NCBI GenBank assembly: GCA_011319805.1
Contig: SJRY01000135.1
Span: 1 to 28,905, forward strand
From: Macrocybe gigantea
Lineage: Eukaryota; Basidiomycota; Agaricomycetes; Agaricales; Callistosporiaceae
Reading direction: 5' to 3'
Length of the DNA: 28,905 nucleotides
In this document: in pieces, positions 1 through 10,470 of the stretch
Layout: each line of letters starts with the position of its first letter
Position numbering within the stretch: the stretch's first letter is position 1
Program-made: the position numbers and the translations under genes
The notes under the pieces: model-generated
Databases searched by the model: none
What the model saw: the letters and a program-made list of their open reading frames with translations, nothing else
Told to the model about the DNA's origin: nothing

Positions 1-599
1 GCGCGCAGCATGCGATCGCGCATGTGGGCGCGGGCACGGCGCTCCTCGCGCAGCCTGGACTCGTCCAAGAGCAGGTTGGGATGTCTTTCGCCTTTTGCCG
101 GACGTTGGCGCCCTGGTCCTTGCCATCATCGTCGATGTACTGAAACTCTTTGAGAGTCTTGATGATGTAGATGTTGTCCCGGAAGTAGATGACGACGTTT
201 TCGGAGCCTTGGTGGAGGCAGTAGTCGAGCACAGTGAGGCTCTGTGTGTGGATCAGCGCACAGATCACAGACTCCCCTTCATGTCCGAGACGGCGCGGCA
301 ATTATGACTGACCTTGAAGACGTGCCGCCAGTTCTTCCCTTTGTCGTTGAGACGCTTGTCTAGCATTTCCATGATCTCTACAAAGTCCTGTCTGCAGACG
401 CCATCAGCGACGGGGGAGAAAGTGACGGTTAGAAAGTGCCTGAACTGATTGTATGTGAGCTGCGCAATCTCGTTCATCTGCGTGCCCAGGGCCCCCAGGG
501 GTCGTTGGAGGTGGCATCTCGGACTTTTGCCTGGGTGTCTGAATAGCCTTTGGTGTAGTTTTTGGTGACGCGGAGGGCGGCCTTGCCAAAGTGCTGCAT
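1..599 (-). CDS. Epsin, ENTH-domain endocytic adaptor (5' part; frameshifted)
   Basis: Epsins bind PI(4,5)P2 at the plasma membrane through the ENTH domain and recruit clathrin and ubiquitinated cargo. The start is the ATG at 599, giving MQHFGKAALRVTKNYTKGYS, a typical amphipathic helix 0 followed by helix 1. The rest of ENTH follows: KVRDATSNDPWGP, MNEIAQLTYN, FVEIMEMLDKRL, KNWRHVFK, LTVLDYCLHQGSENV and LREERRARAHMRDRML. Introns at 392-445 (GT..CAG) and 242-312 (GT..CAG) restore the family sequence. The 3' part, with the UIM and clathrin/EH-binding tail, lies outside the window. Two single-base losses break the frame, one near 482-492 (between WGP and GTQMNE) and one near 71-82 (between AKDI and NLLLDE). 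I see both as sequence errors because the protein on either side is perfectly conserved. Family assignment is very secure; orthology to yeast ENT1 or ENT2 cannot be resolved. Confidence 0.9.
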
Positions 600-711
600 G
601 GCAAGGGTAAAGTACTGGAACGAGAGAGTGCAAGCAGGGACGGCTTTCGGTTTGGTACCTGTGCTGATGGTAATCAAAACATATTAATTACAAATAGCAA
701 TAAAATATAAC

Positions 712-783
712 ACACCGATGGTGAAGTGGTTATCATGCTTGCCTTCCAAGCAAGCGGCACGGGTTCAATTCCCGTTCGGTGTA
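712..783 (+). tRNA. tRNA-Gly (anticodon UCC)
   Basis: A 72-nt cloverleaf without intron. The acceptor stem ACACCGA pairs with TCGGTGT, with discriminator A at 783. The anticodon stem is CTTGC/GCAAG around loop CTTCCAA, putting anticodon TCC at 745-747 (reads GGA). The T arm is ACGGG, loop TTCAATT, CCCGT. The gene lies between the epsin start (599, minus) and the zinc-binding protein start (846, plus). Confidence 0.93.
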
Positions 784-815
784 GGAATGAGTGAGCAACG
801 CGAGGAACGCTTGCA

Positions 816-821
816 TTTTTT
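816..821 (+). terminator. Pol III T-run downstream of tRNA-Gly
   Basis: Six T residues in a row begin 33 nt after the tRNA-Gly 3' end and are the first run of four or more T after it. This is the usual RNA polymerase III stop signal. It lies 24 bp before the ATG of the neighbouring protein gene, so it falls in that gene's likely 5' leader. Confidence 0.5.
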
Positions 822-845
822 CATTTTCTGAACATCTTCACCATC

Positions 846-1594
846 ATGCCTGCAACTCACCGTCCGCAAAAGCGCAGAAAGGTCCTCAACGCTGCTGAAC
901 TCTTCAGCCCAGCTGCACTACGCATGCCACAGTGACGACGACCCGCCCGCTCCTCGTCAACACGGCGTCGCCAGTCTGTGCATCATGTCACCGTGCGCTG
1001 AACACGACATACAATGCGCTCATCATCTGACTGCGCGGTGAGCACCCTCCCAAAGAACGACGACGACAAAGGATTCCTTCTCATTTCACCGGCTCGCAGA
1101 TGCTCCTCGCCGACATGTGCGATCTGCTCACGGACGTGCAACGCGTCCGCCACTTCCCTTCCGCCGACCCCACGCCTCACGCGCTCTCCAACGCCGTCCA
1201 ACACGCTTCTCCAATCACCCAGCACGCCCACCTCGGGCGTCTCCGCCTCTCCGCACTCGCCTCACCGAACGGCGCTCTCGCTGCATTCGCCCAACACCAA
1301 TCTCGGCGACCACGTGCAGCGTGCGGTCGGCGTGTGGTCCTTTGCGCTGCCTCGCTCGGTCGGCAAGCGCAAAAAGACTCTGGATGGAGCCGATGACGCT
1401 GGCGAACATGATTTGGTATGGGGAGGGCAGACGTCGGACGTCTTCAAGGCTGTCGCAGAACCGTGTGCAGGAACTGCTGCATAGAGAATGACCAGAGTCG
1501 GGCGTTTCTCCTCCGGCGTGTTCTTCCCCAACACTGAAAATATATTTTCTTCATCAGTGGCCTGACTACATGCTATGACTGCTACAGTCGCTGA
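846..1594 (+). CDS. Cysteine-rich zinc-binding protein, fungal, function unknown (frameshifted)
   Basis: The start ATG at 846 gives a basic N-terminus (HRPQKRRKVLNAAEL). Four cysteine clusters follow: SPVCASCHRAL, then after an intron (1038-1099) RCSSPTCAICSRTC, a long Ser/Thr/Pro-rich linker, then GCRRTVCRNCCIEND, and after a second intron (about 1497-1557) LTTCYDCYSR and stop. The paired CxxC spacing suggests two or more zinc sites in treble-clef or cross-brace style. It resembles uncharacterised basidiomycete proteins with the same Cys order, but I know no assigned function. The clusters lie in different frames and are joined only if four single bases are missing: near 930, 1025, 1435-1448 and at the second donor (about 1496). 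All four shifts go the same way. The exact protein between the clusters is uncertain. Confidence 0.6.
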
Positions 1595-2270
1595 GATAGA
1601 CTGTCACATCGGTTTGCTGCCCTCCCTCTCGTCTTTATTTGCATTTCCTTGTGTCATCTTTTCACTTTCTCTGTACCGTGCTTTCATCACTCACATCTTC
1701 GTCATCCACTCACCTCGCTTCTCACTACATTATATATACCAGTTAACATCAGCAAGGAGCCCCGTATATACTAATGACGCGGAAGTGATATCAGAGATAT
1801 TTATCTAGAATTCAGTGTCTTTAGTGCTTGCAGAGAAGCAGTATTGTTGAATAACGCCATGTTGGACTGTATGCGGTGTTGGCTGAAAACTTGTCGGGAG
1901 GATGACGTCATGCGACGTTGATGCAGGAATGTGCACCCGCAGCGTTCATACGGTTCAAACGTTTACCGGCACCCTTCACTGATGACCGTTCTATATTACA
2001 TACATTTTTAGCTCCTTAGCCAATCGTCCGTTTGCGGGAGGAGAAAAAAAAAAGGACAACAAGAATGATACAACCGAATCCTGCGCTAATAAGTATAACG
2101 AATGCAATCCGATCCGATAATAGCCCCGGGAGGCCTCACAGTAGCCGATGACCGACAGCGAAACCGGGTTAGTGCCGGAAATGTGCACTGGCGTCCATAG
2201 CTACGACTTTCAAAAATACGACAAGGTCGCGAATAGATTGCAATACCGCATCAAGATTTTGCGATTCTAG
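1595..2270. other. Intergenic, no gene seen
   Basis: AT-richer sequence between the 3' ends of two convergent genes (the zinc-binding protein and the P450). It contains a TATATATA stretch near 1730 and an A-run near 2045. I see no coding region, tRNA or repeat. Confidence 0.6.
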
Positions 2271-4654
2271 TCATGACCTGGCCTTGTGGAAGTATACCCA
2301 CAATCCGCCCTGTTCTCCGTGTCAACATTGGAATTCCCAAGAATGGCAGGATGGGTTTTACCTTGACATATAGAGTGAGGGCTGCGCCGGGCCAAATTTT
2401 CTCAATCTTTTGCCGGCCTTTTCGGGATTTCCATTCCAAGGAGCAGCGATCCTTCCGGCTGAACCTCGGGCCAACGTAAATCTGTCGTATTGCTGCAAGA
2501 GCCTTATAAGGAAGTAGGACGCTTCGTTGTACGCATAGTTCTGTCCGATGCACTGCGCAGAACCACAGATGGTCAGTCGAGAGCGAATTGCGCTAGGAGA
2601 GGCTCGTGAACTCACAATACGCGGGCCTGCGCTGAACGGAGCAAACATCGCGGGGTTGGCCACGTACTTGGCCACCCGCGCCGGATCCAGCCACCGTTCC
2701 GGATCAAACTCGTCTGCGTCCGGCCCCACAGCGCCTCGTTTCGCTGCGTAAGCAGCGGCAGATAAAAAACCGTAGTGTTGTTCGGCATGTAGAGCGGTCG
2801 ACCCTCCTGCCTGTCGGGAACGTGGGGTCGGACGGCGGCAGGAGGCATGGTGACGACCGGCTTTCACGGAGGTTCAGAGGCACGGGTGGGAACAAACGGA
2901 GCGTTTCGTTCAGGACCGCACGCACTGTCACACAGCAAAAGTCTCCTGAGCAAGATTTACCAACGAGGCGATATTATTGGACGTACTGTATTTCATGTAC
3001 CTGATGCTCTCAAATGTTGCGGCTGGTGGTTCCGCAGTGCTCTAAGACCTCGGCCCGTAGCCGTTCCGCGACGGGCGATACAGCGCCATGAAGTAGGTCA
3101 CAAAAGTCAGAAGGCACGCCGTCTGGTGAAAATAGTTAGATGAACTATCAGTGGTCGCCAAGACCCGGTGCATACCGTGTCCCGTCCGGCGAGCAGCATG
3201 TTCAGCAACTGGTCCCGAATAACGACCGGGTCTGCACCGCCTTAGGGTTCACATGATGCGTTGCCCATCAGGAGGGGAGGACTCACCCTCTGTACTGTCC
3301 GTGAGGTGCTCTAAAAAGGTCTTGTCGGTGACCGGACTAGAGACGCCTCCCTTTGCGGCCCGATTCTTGTTTTCCAAGGCTGCTTAACCAGAGGATCGAG
3401 CCAGTTCTGGATGACGTTGATAGGCGCCGTCTTATCGCTGAACGGCTCGAAAAGCGGCCATAGATAGCCTATACGTCCTCGCGTCGTGATGATCTTTGGA
3501 CCGTCTCAAACGCGCTGGCAAACGTGCCCCAAGCTGTCGTTGGTGGTCGAGCCCTTGGGACCCATGGTGGCTTTGCCGGCGACAGCAAGGACGCGGAGAG
3601 CGTGTCCAAGTTCTTTCCGAACAGAAATTCCGAGGCGCGTCGAGAGTGAATCGAGCGTAGAGGTCTTGTGCATCAAATGGCTGATTGCACTTCTCCATCG
3701 CCGACATGATGGATAACGTACGGGCGCTCTGGCGCTCGAATATTTCGAAATCTACTATCCGCTCGCGTGCAAAAAATGGCCGAGCCATTGAGCGATGCTA
3801 CCAAGAGACATGAAATCAGAACATCACTGGAATGACATGTCTGAGTTCCTCGCAATAGCATACCATTTTCCAGATCTGTACTCGGCAACCATCTGTCGTT
3901 GACAATCATGACATAGCAGCCTAACACACTTACATCATCATCGCGATTGAATATGCCCTCTCCCAGAAAGGTTCCCTATATGACTGGCATGAGCCATGGT
4001 GAGGTGCCGAGATGAGAGAAAATTCACATTCGTTCCTTCTGAGATCTGCCTCTCCAGAAGTGTCGAAAGCCGGTCGCAAGAATGAATTTCGCATGTTCTT
4101 GATCCATAGATATAATCTATAATGGACATCAACGACTTTCTCCTTGGATCGACGCGATATGCGAACATTGTCCGACCATAATATCCTCGTGTTCAAGGTG
4201 GTCGATTGATATTCCTCAAAGAGCTGGAGATACACGTCGAGCACGTAGCTCGTCCTGAATCCACGCATCATCTTGAGCAAGACATCGATATTCCCCGGCC
4301 ATTCCCGACGATCCGAGGGATCGGCTTCGCTCCCCCATCAGCATTCCTATCCTGGATGTGCTTGGTTACCGCCCCTTTAGCAGAAGCCCAAATGATGACG
4401 AAGAGGATGTGTGCGGGTATCGACAGGAATCCGAGTGGAGGTTCGTTATTCGCAAGATGCAGTTTAGGACAAGGGCTGGCAGGATGAGGGACCGAAATAT
4501 CCCGGAGGATCGTAGGCGGTAATACGCAGGGTCCATGGGTACTTTGGGATAAGGCCCTCGGAAGGACTGACAGGTCGAAGTTCTTATAGCGGTGGTGCTG
4601 GCGTGACGAGATCAAACCGGATCTGGAGAACTGCGTCAATTGGAGGTATTTCAT
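2271..4654 (-). CDS. Cytochrome P450 monooxygenase, CYP63-like (ten exons; frameshifted)
   Basis: A microsomal P450 of the fatty-acid/alkane-type fungal group. The likely start at 4654 gives [10 protein letters not shown], then a membrane segment ([20 protein letters not shown]). Diagnostic motifs appear in order: [53 protein letters not shown], the I-helix AGRDTTAC, the K-helix NETLR, FDPERW, and the haem loop FSAGPRICIGQN with its Cys ligand. The protein ends in [12 protein letters not shown]. Introns are 4117-4166, 3976-4027, 3876-3933, 3798-3863, 3241-3286, 3123-3175, 2925-2986, 2553-2615 and 2310-2361. About ten sites (near 4303, 3972, 3634, 3472, 3379, 3076, 3016, 2855, 2723 and 2441) each lack one base, except about 3016, which lacks two. 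Correcting for them gives about 630 aa. It is either a real gene with sequence errors, which I favour, or a decayed copy. Substrate is unknown. Confidence 0.85.
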
Positions 4655-6513
4655 ATCCCAGCAGGCTGCCGGCCTTGAGAGAAAATTCGCTGCCACGAGA
4701 ACGTCATGATGTCTCTGATCACGTATCCACCAGACGGCTGCGATTGTTCGAGCTGCCGATTCAGGCAAATCAGTCGACCCATCATGCGCGGTCGCAAAGA
4801 GCGTCAAAACTCCGTCATGGACCAACAGCCACCTCCATTTGCCAACCTGCAGCAAACAATAGACAACATCGGTGCATGACTCGCCGACATGTCAGTTCTG
4901 ATCAAGGCTTCCTGGCGTCGGGCGTCCGAACGAATTCATTTGCAGGTTGTCCGCCGACCGCTCGTCCGGTTGGAGTTCACGCTGCAGGGCATCTCGCCGG
5001 ACAACCATTGCCCGATCGCCGAGAGCGCCGGAACACAACATTTCCACTTTCGGAATCATACAAGCCTAATATGGTCCTCCGGATCACTTGCAATGCAACA
5101 AATATGACTGTTTATTCTGCGTAAATTCAGTGCCGGTACGGTGAGTGCTTCTCGCGGGCCTCGTCAGAGATCACGGCTAGGACATGATGTGTCATGTCTG
5201 GAAGAGAAAAAAAATGATTCTGTCCCAATTTTCCCCACAGGTCGGTCTTAACGCATCCAAACGGTGCATGGTGCCTTAGAATTCGTGCCTAGAGAGCTGA
5301 GTTAGCTGAAGCCTGTAGTTTTGAACAGCAACTGGCGCCCCATCTCTGATGAGGGCAATCTAGAAATAAACTGGTTTTATCGTTGAGATCTTTCTGGTCT
5401 CGAATCTCCTTGGGCAAATCTCGACGTCTCAGCGTGAGAGACGAATGCGCTAATCTCCTTTCAGTTGAAAGTCTGCTTTGAATATCACCTCATCGAATCC
5501 AATGTTATCATTTGTCGATTTGACTTTGCTCACATGCCTGCCCGTCAGCAATTAAAAGATTCCACGCGCATGCCCACCGCAAATTCTAGCACCGGTGTCG
5601 TCTGATCGTATCATATTTCAGCCTATCGCTAGAAATTTTCGCAGTCTCGACATCGGTGAGATGCGTCGCGTATAGTTGAAATGGTCGCCATTCAGTTGCG
5701 AATTTCCGCACAGCACGGGTGTTTGGATCCAGCGCAAAGAGCGTGTCTAGAATGTTGCTCAGTCAGAATGTCATGTCCTCGCCTGGTGGCACAGAATCTG
5801 ACAAATCCTAATATGCATTTAAGTGGAAGAAAATACGTAGCGCCATGTGCCTTTCACGGAGAGAGGTCAGAACTCGTAGTGGATGCGTTTCTGGTGTACG
5901 GAGGGATACGAGACGCCCGACTGCTCGTACCTGCGACATATGGGAATGCTGCATGCAAAGAATTTCAACAGCTTCCGACCGGCCGTACTGAATCGTTAAC
6001 CCACACGGTTGTGCGTGTATTCAGAGGAAGGAGGGCCCGGTCACGTTTCGCCTGGGCCAGTGGCGTTGCAAGTCGGTCGTTGTTTTCTGCCGATGATACT
6101 GATGTTAATGACGCATGAGATGGCCTGGAACAGCGAAAGCCTGCTTCCACATTTAGGTTGTTCGGGGTGTGGTTATATGCTTATTCTCATGTTATGGTGT
6201 TGCGAGAAGACGAGATAGGGGCACGAAGCGATAACTTGCTGGACAAGATGCTAACATCTATAATTCGTTTTGAACTTTTCATACTTCGTTCTAGACCTGG
6301 GGAGAAAGGCATTGAAATTTTGCTTGGTCGGGCCAGCAGAGATTCGTATACAAGTATACAGTCGCAAGCACCCAAGATGTTTTCATAGTGCTATCATATC
6401 TTGCAACCTGGCATAAGCTGGCGCAACGCAGGGATCATCAACACAAAAACAAAGAAAGATCAAGATTTTTATTACGATCATAACGAAGGTTTGAGGCATA
6501 AGGATCAAACCAT
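4655..6513. other. Long stretch without a convincing gene
   Basis: This holds the upstream region of the P450 and the 3' flank of the small protein at 6514. Open frames exist (for example 5681-6118 plus and 4603-5124 plus), but they show no recognisable motif, no intron pattern and no conserved composition; the second is partly antisense to the P450. Given how many bases are missing in this part of the window, a broken gene here could be overlooked. Confidence 0.45.
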
Positions 6514-7102
6514 TTAGGTATTCGGCGGAGGCGATTTTGCTTCTAATGCCGCCAGCTGGTCCACCAGGTCATCCATGACGGATTTCGTGCGAGTGTGATC
6601 GCCTGCAATTGCCAATGCGTCGTCGGCGCTCGGGTCTGTTGCTGACACACGTGTAGGCACCAAAACCGATCCCTGCGGCTCGAACCCTGGCGCAATCCTC
6701 CTCAAAGCTTCGCGTCTCCGCCGCTCCTTCTCGTCGTCCCGGGAGCGGATATATGCTTCGCGGCGCGCAGCATGTGCAGCTAGTGTTGTCCGTCGCGATG
6801 ATTCCATTGTGATGACATGGGGTTCCAAGGTGAAGGGATACGCGAACTGGTGGTCGAGGTTCGGAGATCCCAATTAATAAGCTGGTATTTTAGTCATTTG
6901 GAGTAGCAGCGTACATAAGGAATCACTGAATCAGGTAAGGGATGGATGTCTGGAGGTAGTTGGACCTATCGATGGGTAGACGGCCAACGGTGAGACTGTT
7001 TGTACCATCATGGTCGTGTGCCTTACCTGGCGCGGAACCCGTAAACTGGGCGACTTGATGAGCGGCACATCGTAGACGGCTGCATATTGCGCTTCATTGA
7101 CG
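6514..7102 (-). CDS. Small conserved fungal protein with RRIAPGFEP motif, function unknown (5' end unresolved)
   Basis: Exon 6514-6881 encodes LDHQFAYPFTLEPHVI, a basic helical stretch (AARREAYIRSRDDEKERRRR), the motif ALRRIAPGFEP, VLVPTRV, and a C-terminal helix SVMDDLVDQLAALE followed by the stop at 6514. An upstream exon (7027-7102) reads NEAQYAAVYDVPLIKSPSLR and is joined across a 145-bp GT..CAG intron (6882-7026), longer than the other introns of the window. One base is missing near 6866-6872, between INWD and SPNLDH. The combination of APGFEP with a short acidic DDLVDQLA helix recalls a family of small uncharacterised fungal proteins (possibly DUF5572, from memory). No catalytic residues are visible. 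The first codons lie upstream of 7102 and I could not place them. Confidence 0.55.
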
Positions 7103-7470
7103 CTGATGAGATGAATTCACAACCGAGCCTTGTAGAACGCCTACGGACATGTTTCTCGCATGGTCGTGGTAGAGTAATTGGTTGGGATAAAGGTGATACC
7201 GTTCAAAGCTAACATAGACAAACAATTCATTACTATCAGCCTCGGTGAAAATGACTTCCTCCGTTGATTCAATGATTCTGATGACCATCGCGGTGCGGCG
7301 CTTTGGTCACGGAGGAGGCGCTAATAATTATGTATCCATGCCTCCAAGGCGACCGAAAGACCTTCTTGCTTTATCGAACTGTGGTATTGAAACAAAAACA
7401 AACAGTATCGACGACTTATCCAAATTCCAAATCTGCAATCTGCTCTTAAGCTGCACACTCAACGTCCACG
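7103..7470. other. Intergenic between divergent genes
   Basis: Shared upstream region of the small minus-strand protein and BUD32 (plus). It probably also holds the missing first exon of the small protein. Open frames on both strands here lack recognisable sequence. No TATA box or repeat stands out. Confidence 0.4.
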
Positions 7471-8601
<1,131 letters not shown>

Positions 8602-8961
8602 ATGTAGCCCACTGGCTATTTGGTATTTTAACCGACTGGCATGACGAGAGCCTTCGCTTTGATCATCCTGCGCGATTGGCACGAGTCGACGGATACGTAG
8701 TCGAATTTTGTAACAGTACTCCATTTTGCGTATCCCACGTTTCATCTGACACACATTCCTGGGACACCTACGCAGGCATAAGTAAACTACCCAATATACA
8801 CGGTCTAATTTACGAGTGGACAGAGCACCATAAGGGCATCACTGGCAGAACCTTACACTTCTGGTAGGTCATCTGACCTCGCAACGATGCTTATTTCCAA
8901 GTACCATGACTGTTATACATACATCATGCGGAGTATCAAGTGTTATTATACAGATAGTTGG
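8602..8961. other. Convergent 3' spacer
   Basis: This lies between the stop codons of BUD32 (plus) and the HNH gene (minus) and must hold both 3' untranslated regions. An open frame at 8598-8867 (plus) has no recognisable motif and overlaps the BUD32 stop. I see nothing else. Confidence 0.5.
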
Positions 8962-10299
8962 TCAAGTGTCCGTCGTGGAGACTCCTTCTCTCCAAGAGCT
9001 GACCTTTGCATTCAATGCTTCATGCTCCCTCGCAGCCGTCTCCTCCCGCTGTCTTCTCCAATAGCTGAGCACCCGTTCGGGTGACATGCAGATGTACGGA
9101 AGGAACATCAGAGCATCGAGATCGTCAATCCCGGCATCGCCATGGTCGGCATCACCGCGGCGCCGCCGGACACGCTTAGTTCGATCCGAGTCCTGTTGCT
9201 TGCATTTCCGTTGATACTCAACTCTTTGATTATGAAGACGCAATTGCTCTGCATGCAGTGGAGTCATGGGTCCATCGGTCGGGTAAAACATTTTCTGCCA
9301 CGGCTCGAGGACGACCTTTGTGTCCTCACCAAAATGAAGCATCACTGCACTGGCATAGACAACGTCAAAGAGCAGATCCGGAGGCCAAGTGGACATGGCG
9401 TCCCCGGAAGGAACTCGAATTGGTGAGCCAGAAGTGATTGCTGGATCTCCAAATGAATGTGGACTCGTGGCATCGAAGAGGTGGGCTGTAAACCTTTTTC
9501 CCGCTTGCCCTTGGACAGCAGCGCCTCCTTGCAAGAGATCCCCCGTCTCCATGGCAAAGTTTGGTGTCTGCCCATTCATTCTTGAGCCCTGACTGGATGT
9601 GAGATGAAGCGAACGGACGCACGACTAATATTGCGACTTCCTGACGAAGTGCACTATGCAACAACCGATTGAGGAACAATCCATTGCAAGGGTCGTCGAC
9701 ATCCCCTATGACGTCGCTGTTATCTCGCTGTCGCTTCCTGGTGAGTGTGGCGATGTACTTGCACCAATGAGATTGCAAGAACCAAGTTTATGGATCATCT
9801 GGGGAGATTCATACCAAGTCGCCCTTTGCATGGTCTACAAGGTGGGCAGCATCGCAGAAATGCCCTGAGTAAACATTTGCTACAACACAACGATTTCCAT
9901 CCCGCTCTTGGACACGCTCCCTGAAAGTAGCTCGACGGGTGCTCGCATCCGAAGATGTCACATTTGAGCCTGCGATGCCAGCATCAGTCGGAAACATGTG
10001 CAACCTCTCTTCGTCGGAAAGACGGTAATAGAGGTTAATGGTGAGTCGAGAAGGGAGCCAGCCTCATAGTCAACAGGAATAACTGAATCGCGTTGAGTGG
10101 AGAGGTGGCCTTGTGCTCCGACGACGACGCCTGTGGCATAACGAATCCACTTGTATGGTTTGCTGGAGAATTGCAGGTTGCTTAGTTTTTGGACAGGGAA
10201 GGTTAGACAATGGACCCAGTTCCAGTTCGTTCTCGCCAATGACCTGGGGTTGTCGGGGAACTGTGCATATACACGGATGACTGCCTCTCCTTCTGCCAT
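8962..10299 (-). CDS. HNH-nuclease-domain protein of the basidiomycete-expanded family
   Basis: The start ATG at 10299 gives MAEGEAVIRVYAQFPDNP, then NWNWVHCLTFPVQKLSNL and SKPYKWIRYATGVVVGAQG. The HNH_2-type centre follows: FRERVQERDGNRCVV, HFCDAAHLVDHAKGD. The C-terminal half includes NGLFLNRLLHSAL, TPNFAM, RFTAHLF, SGSPIRV, WPPDLLFDVVYASAVMLHFG and a coiled basic tail. Introns are 9758-9814 (acceptor AAG) and 9568-9622. One base is missing near 10035, between SPL and NLYYRLSDEE. Allowing for it, the protein has about 408 aa. Proteins of this layout occur in many copies in mushroom genomes and are usually annotated only as HNH nuclease; their role is unknown to me. The Cys, Asp-Ala-Ala-His and His positions look intact, so nuclease activity is possible but not shown. 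The start is 171 bp from the CCH1 start on the other strand. Confidence 0.82.
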
Positions 10300-10470
10300 G
10301 GCGGAAGCAGATTCACAGTTTGCAGCACATGTGACCGATTAGTCAGGGGAGCGTGACAAGAGAAATCTAGTCTTGCTAACGTCACAGCAGCATATTCATC
10401 TTTCCTCAACTCTACGTCCATCCGTAGTGCATCGTTGCCTCTGCGTAGAAGCGTTCCTTCTACATAGTGC
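10300..10470. promoter_or_regulatory. Divergent promoter region between HNH gene and CCH1
   Basis: Only 171 bp separate the two start codons, which face away from each other, so both genes must share this upstream DNA unless a 5' untranslated exon lies elsewhere. An in-frame TAG directly before the CCH1 ATG (tag tgc ATG) confirms that this ATG is the first in its exon. I see no clear TATA box. Confidence 0.5.

Noticed and set aside
4603..5124. 173-codon open frame on the plus strand
   Set aside because: Its first part starts inside the antisense of the P450 N-terminus, and the rest shows no recognisable family. Treated as a shadow.
5681..6118. 145-codon open frame on the plus strand
   Set aside because: No conserved motif, no Kozak or intron support, and Cys/Arg scatter typical of chance frames. 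Kept only as part of the uncharacterised stretch.
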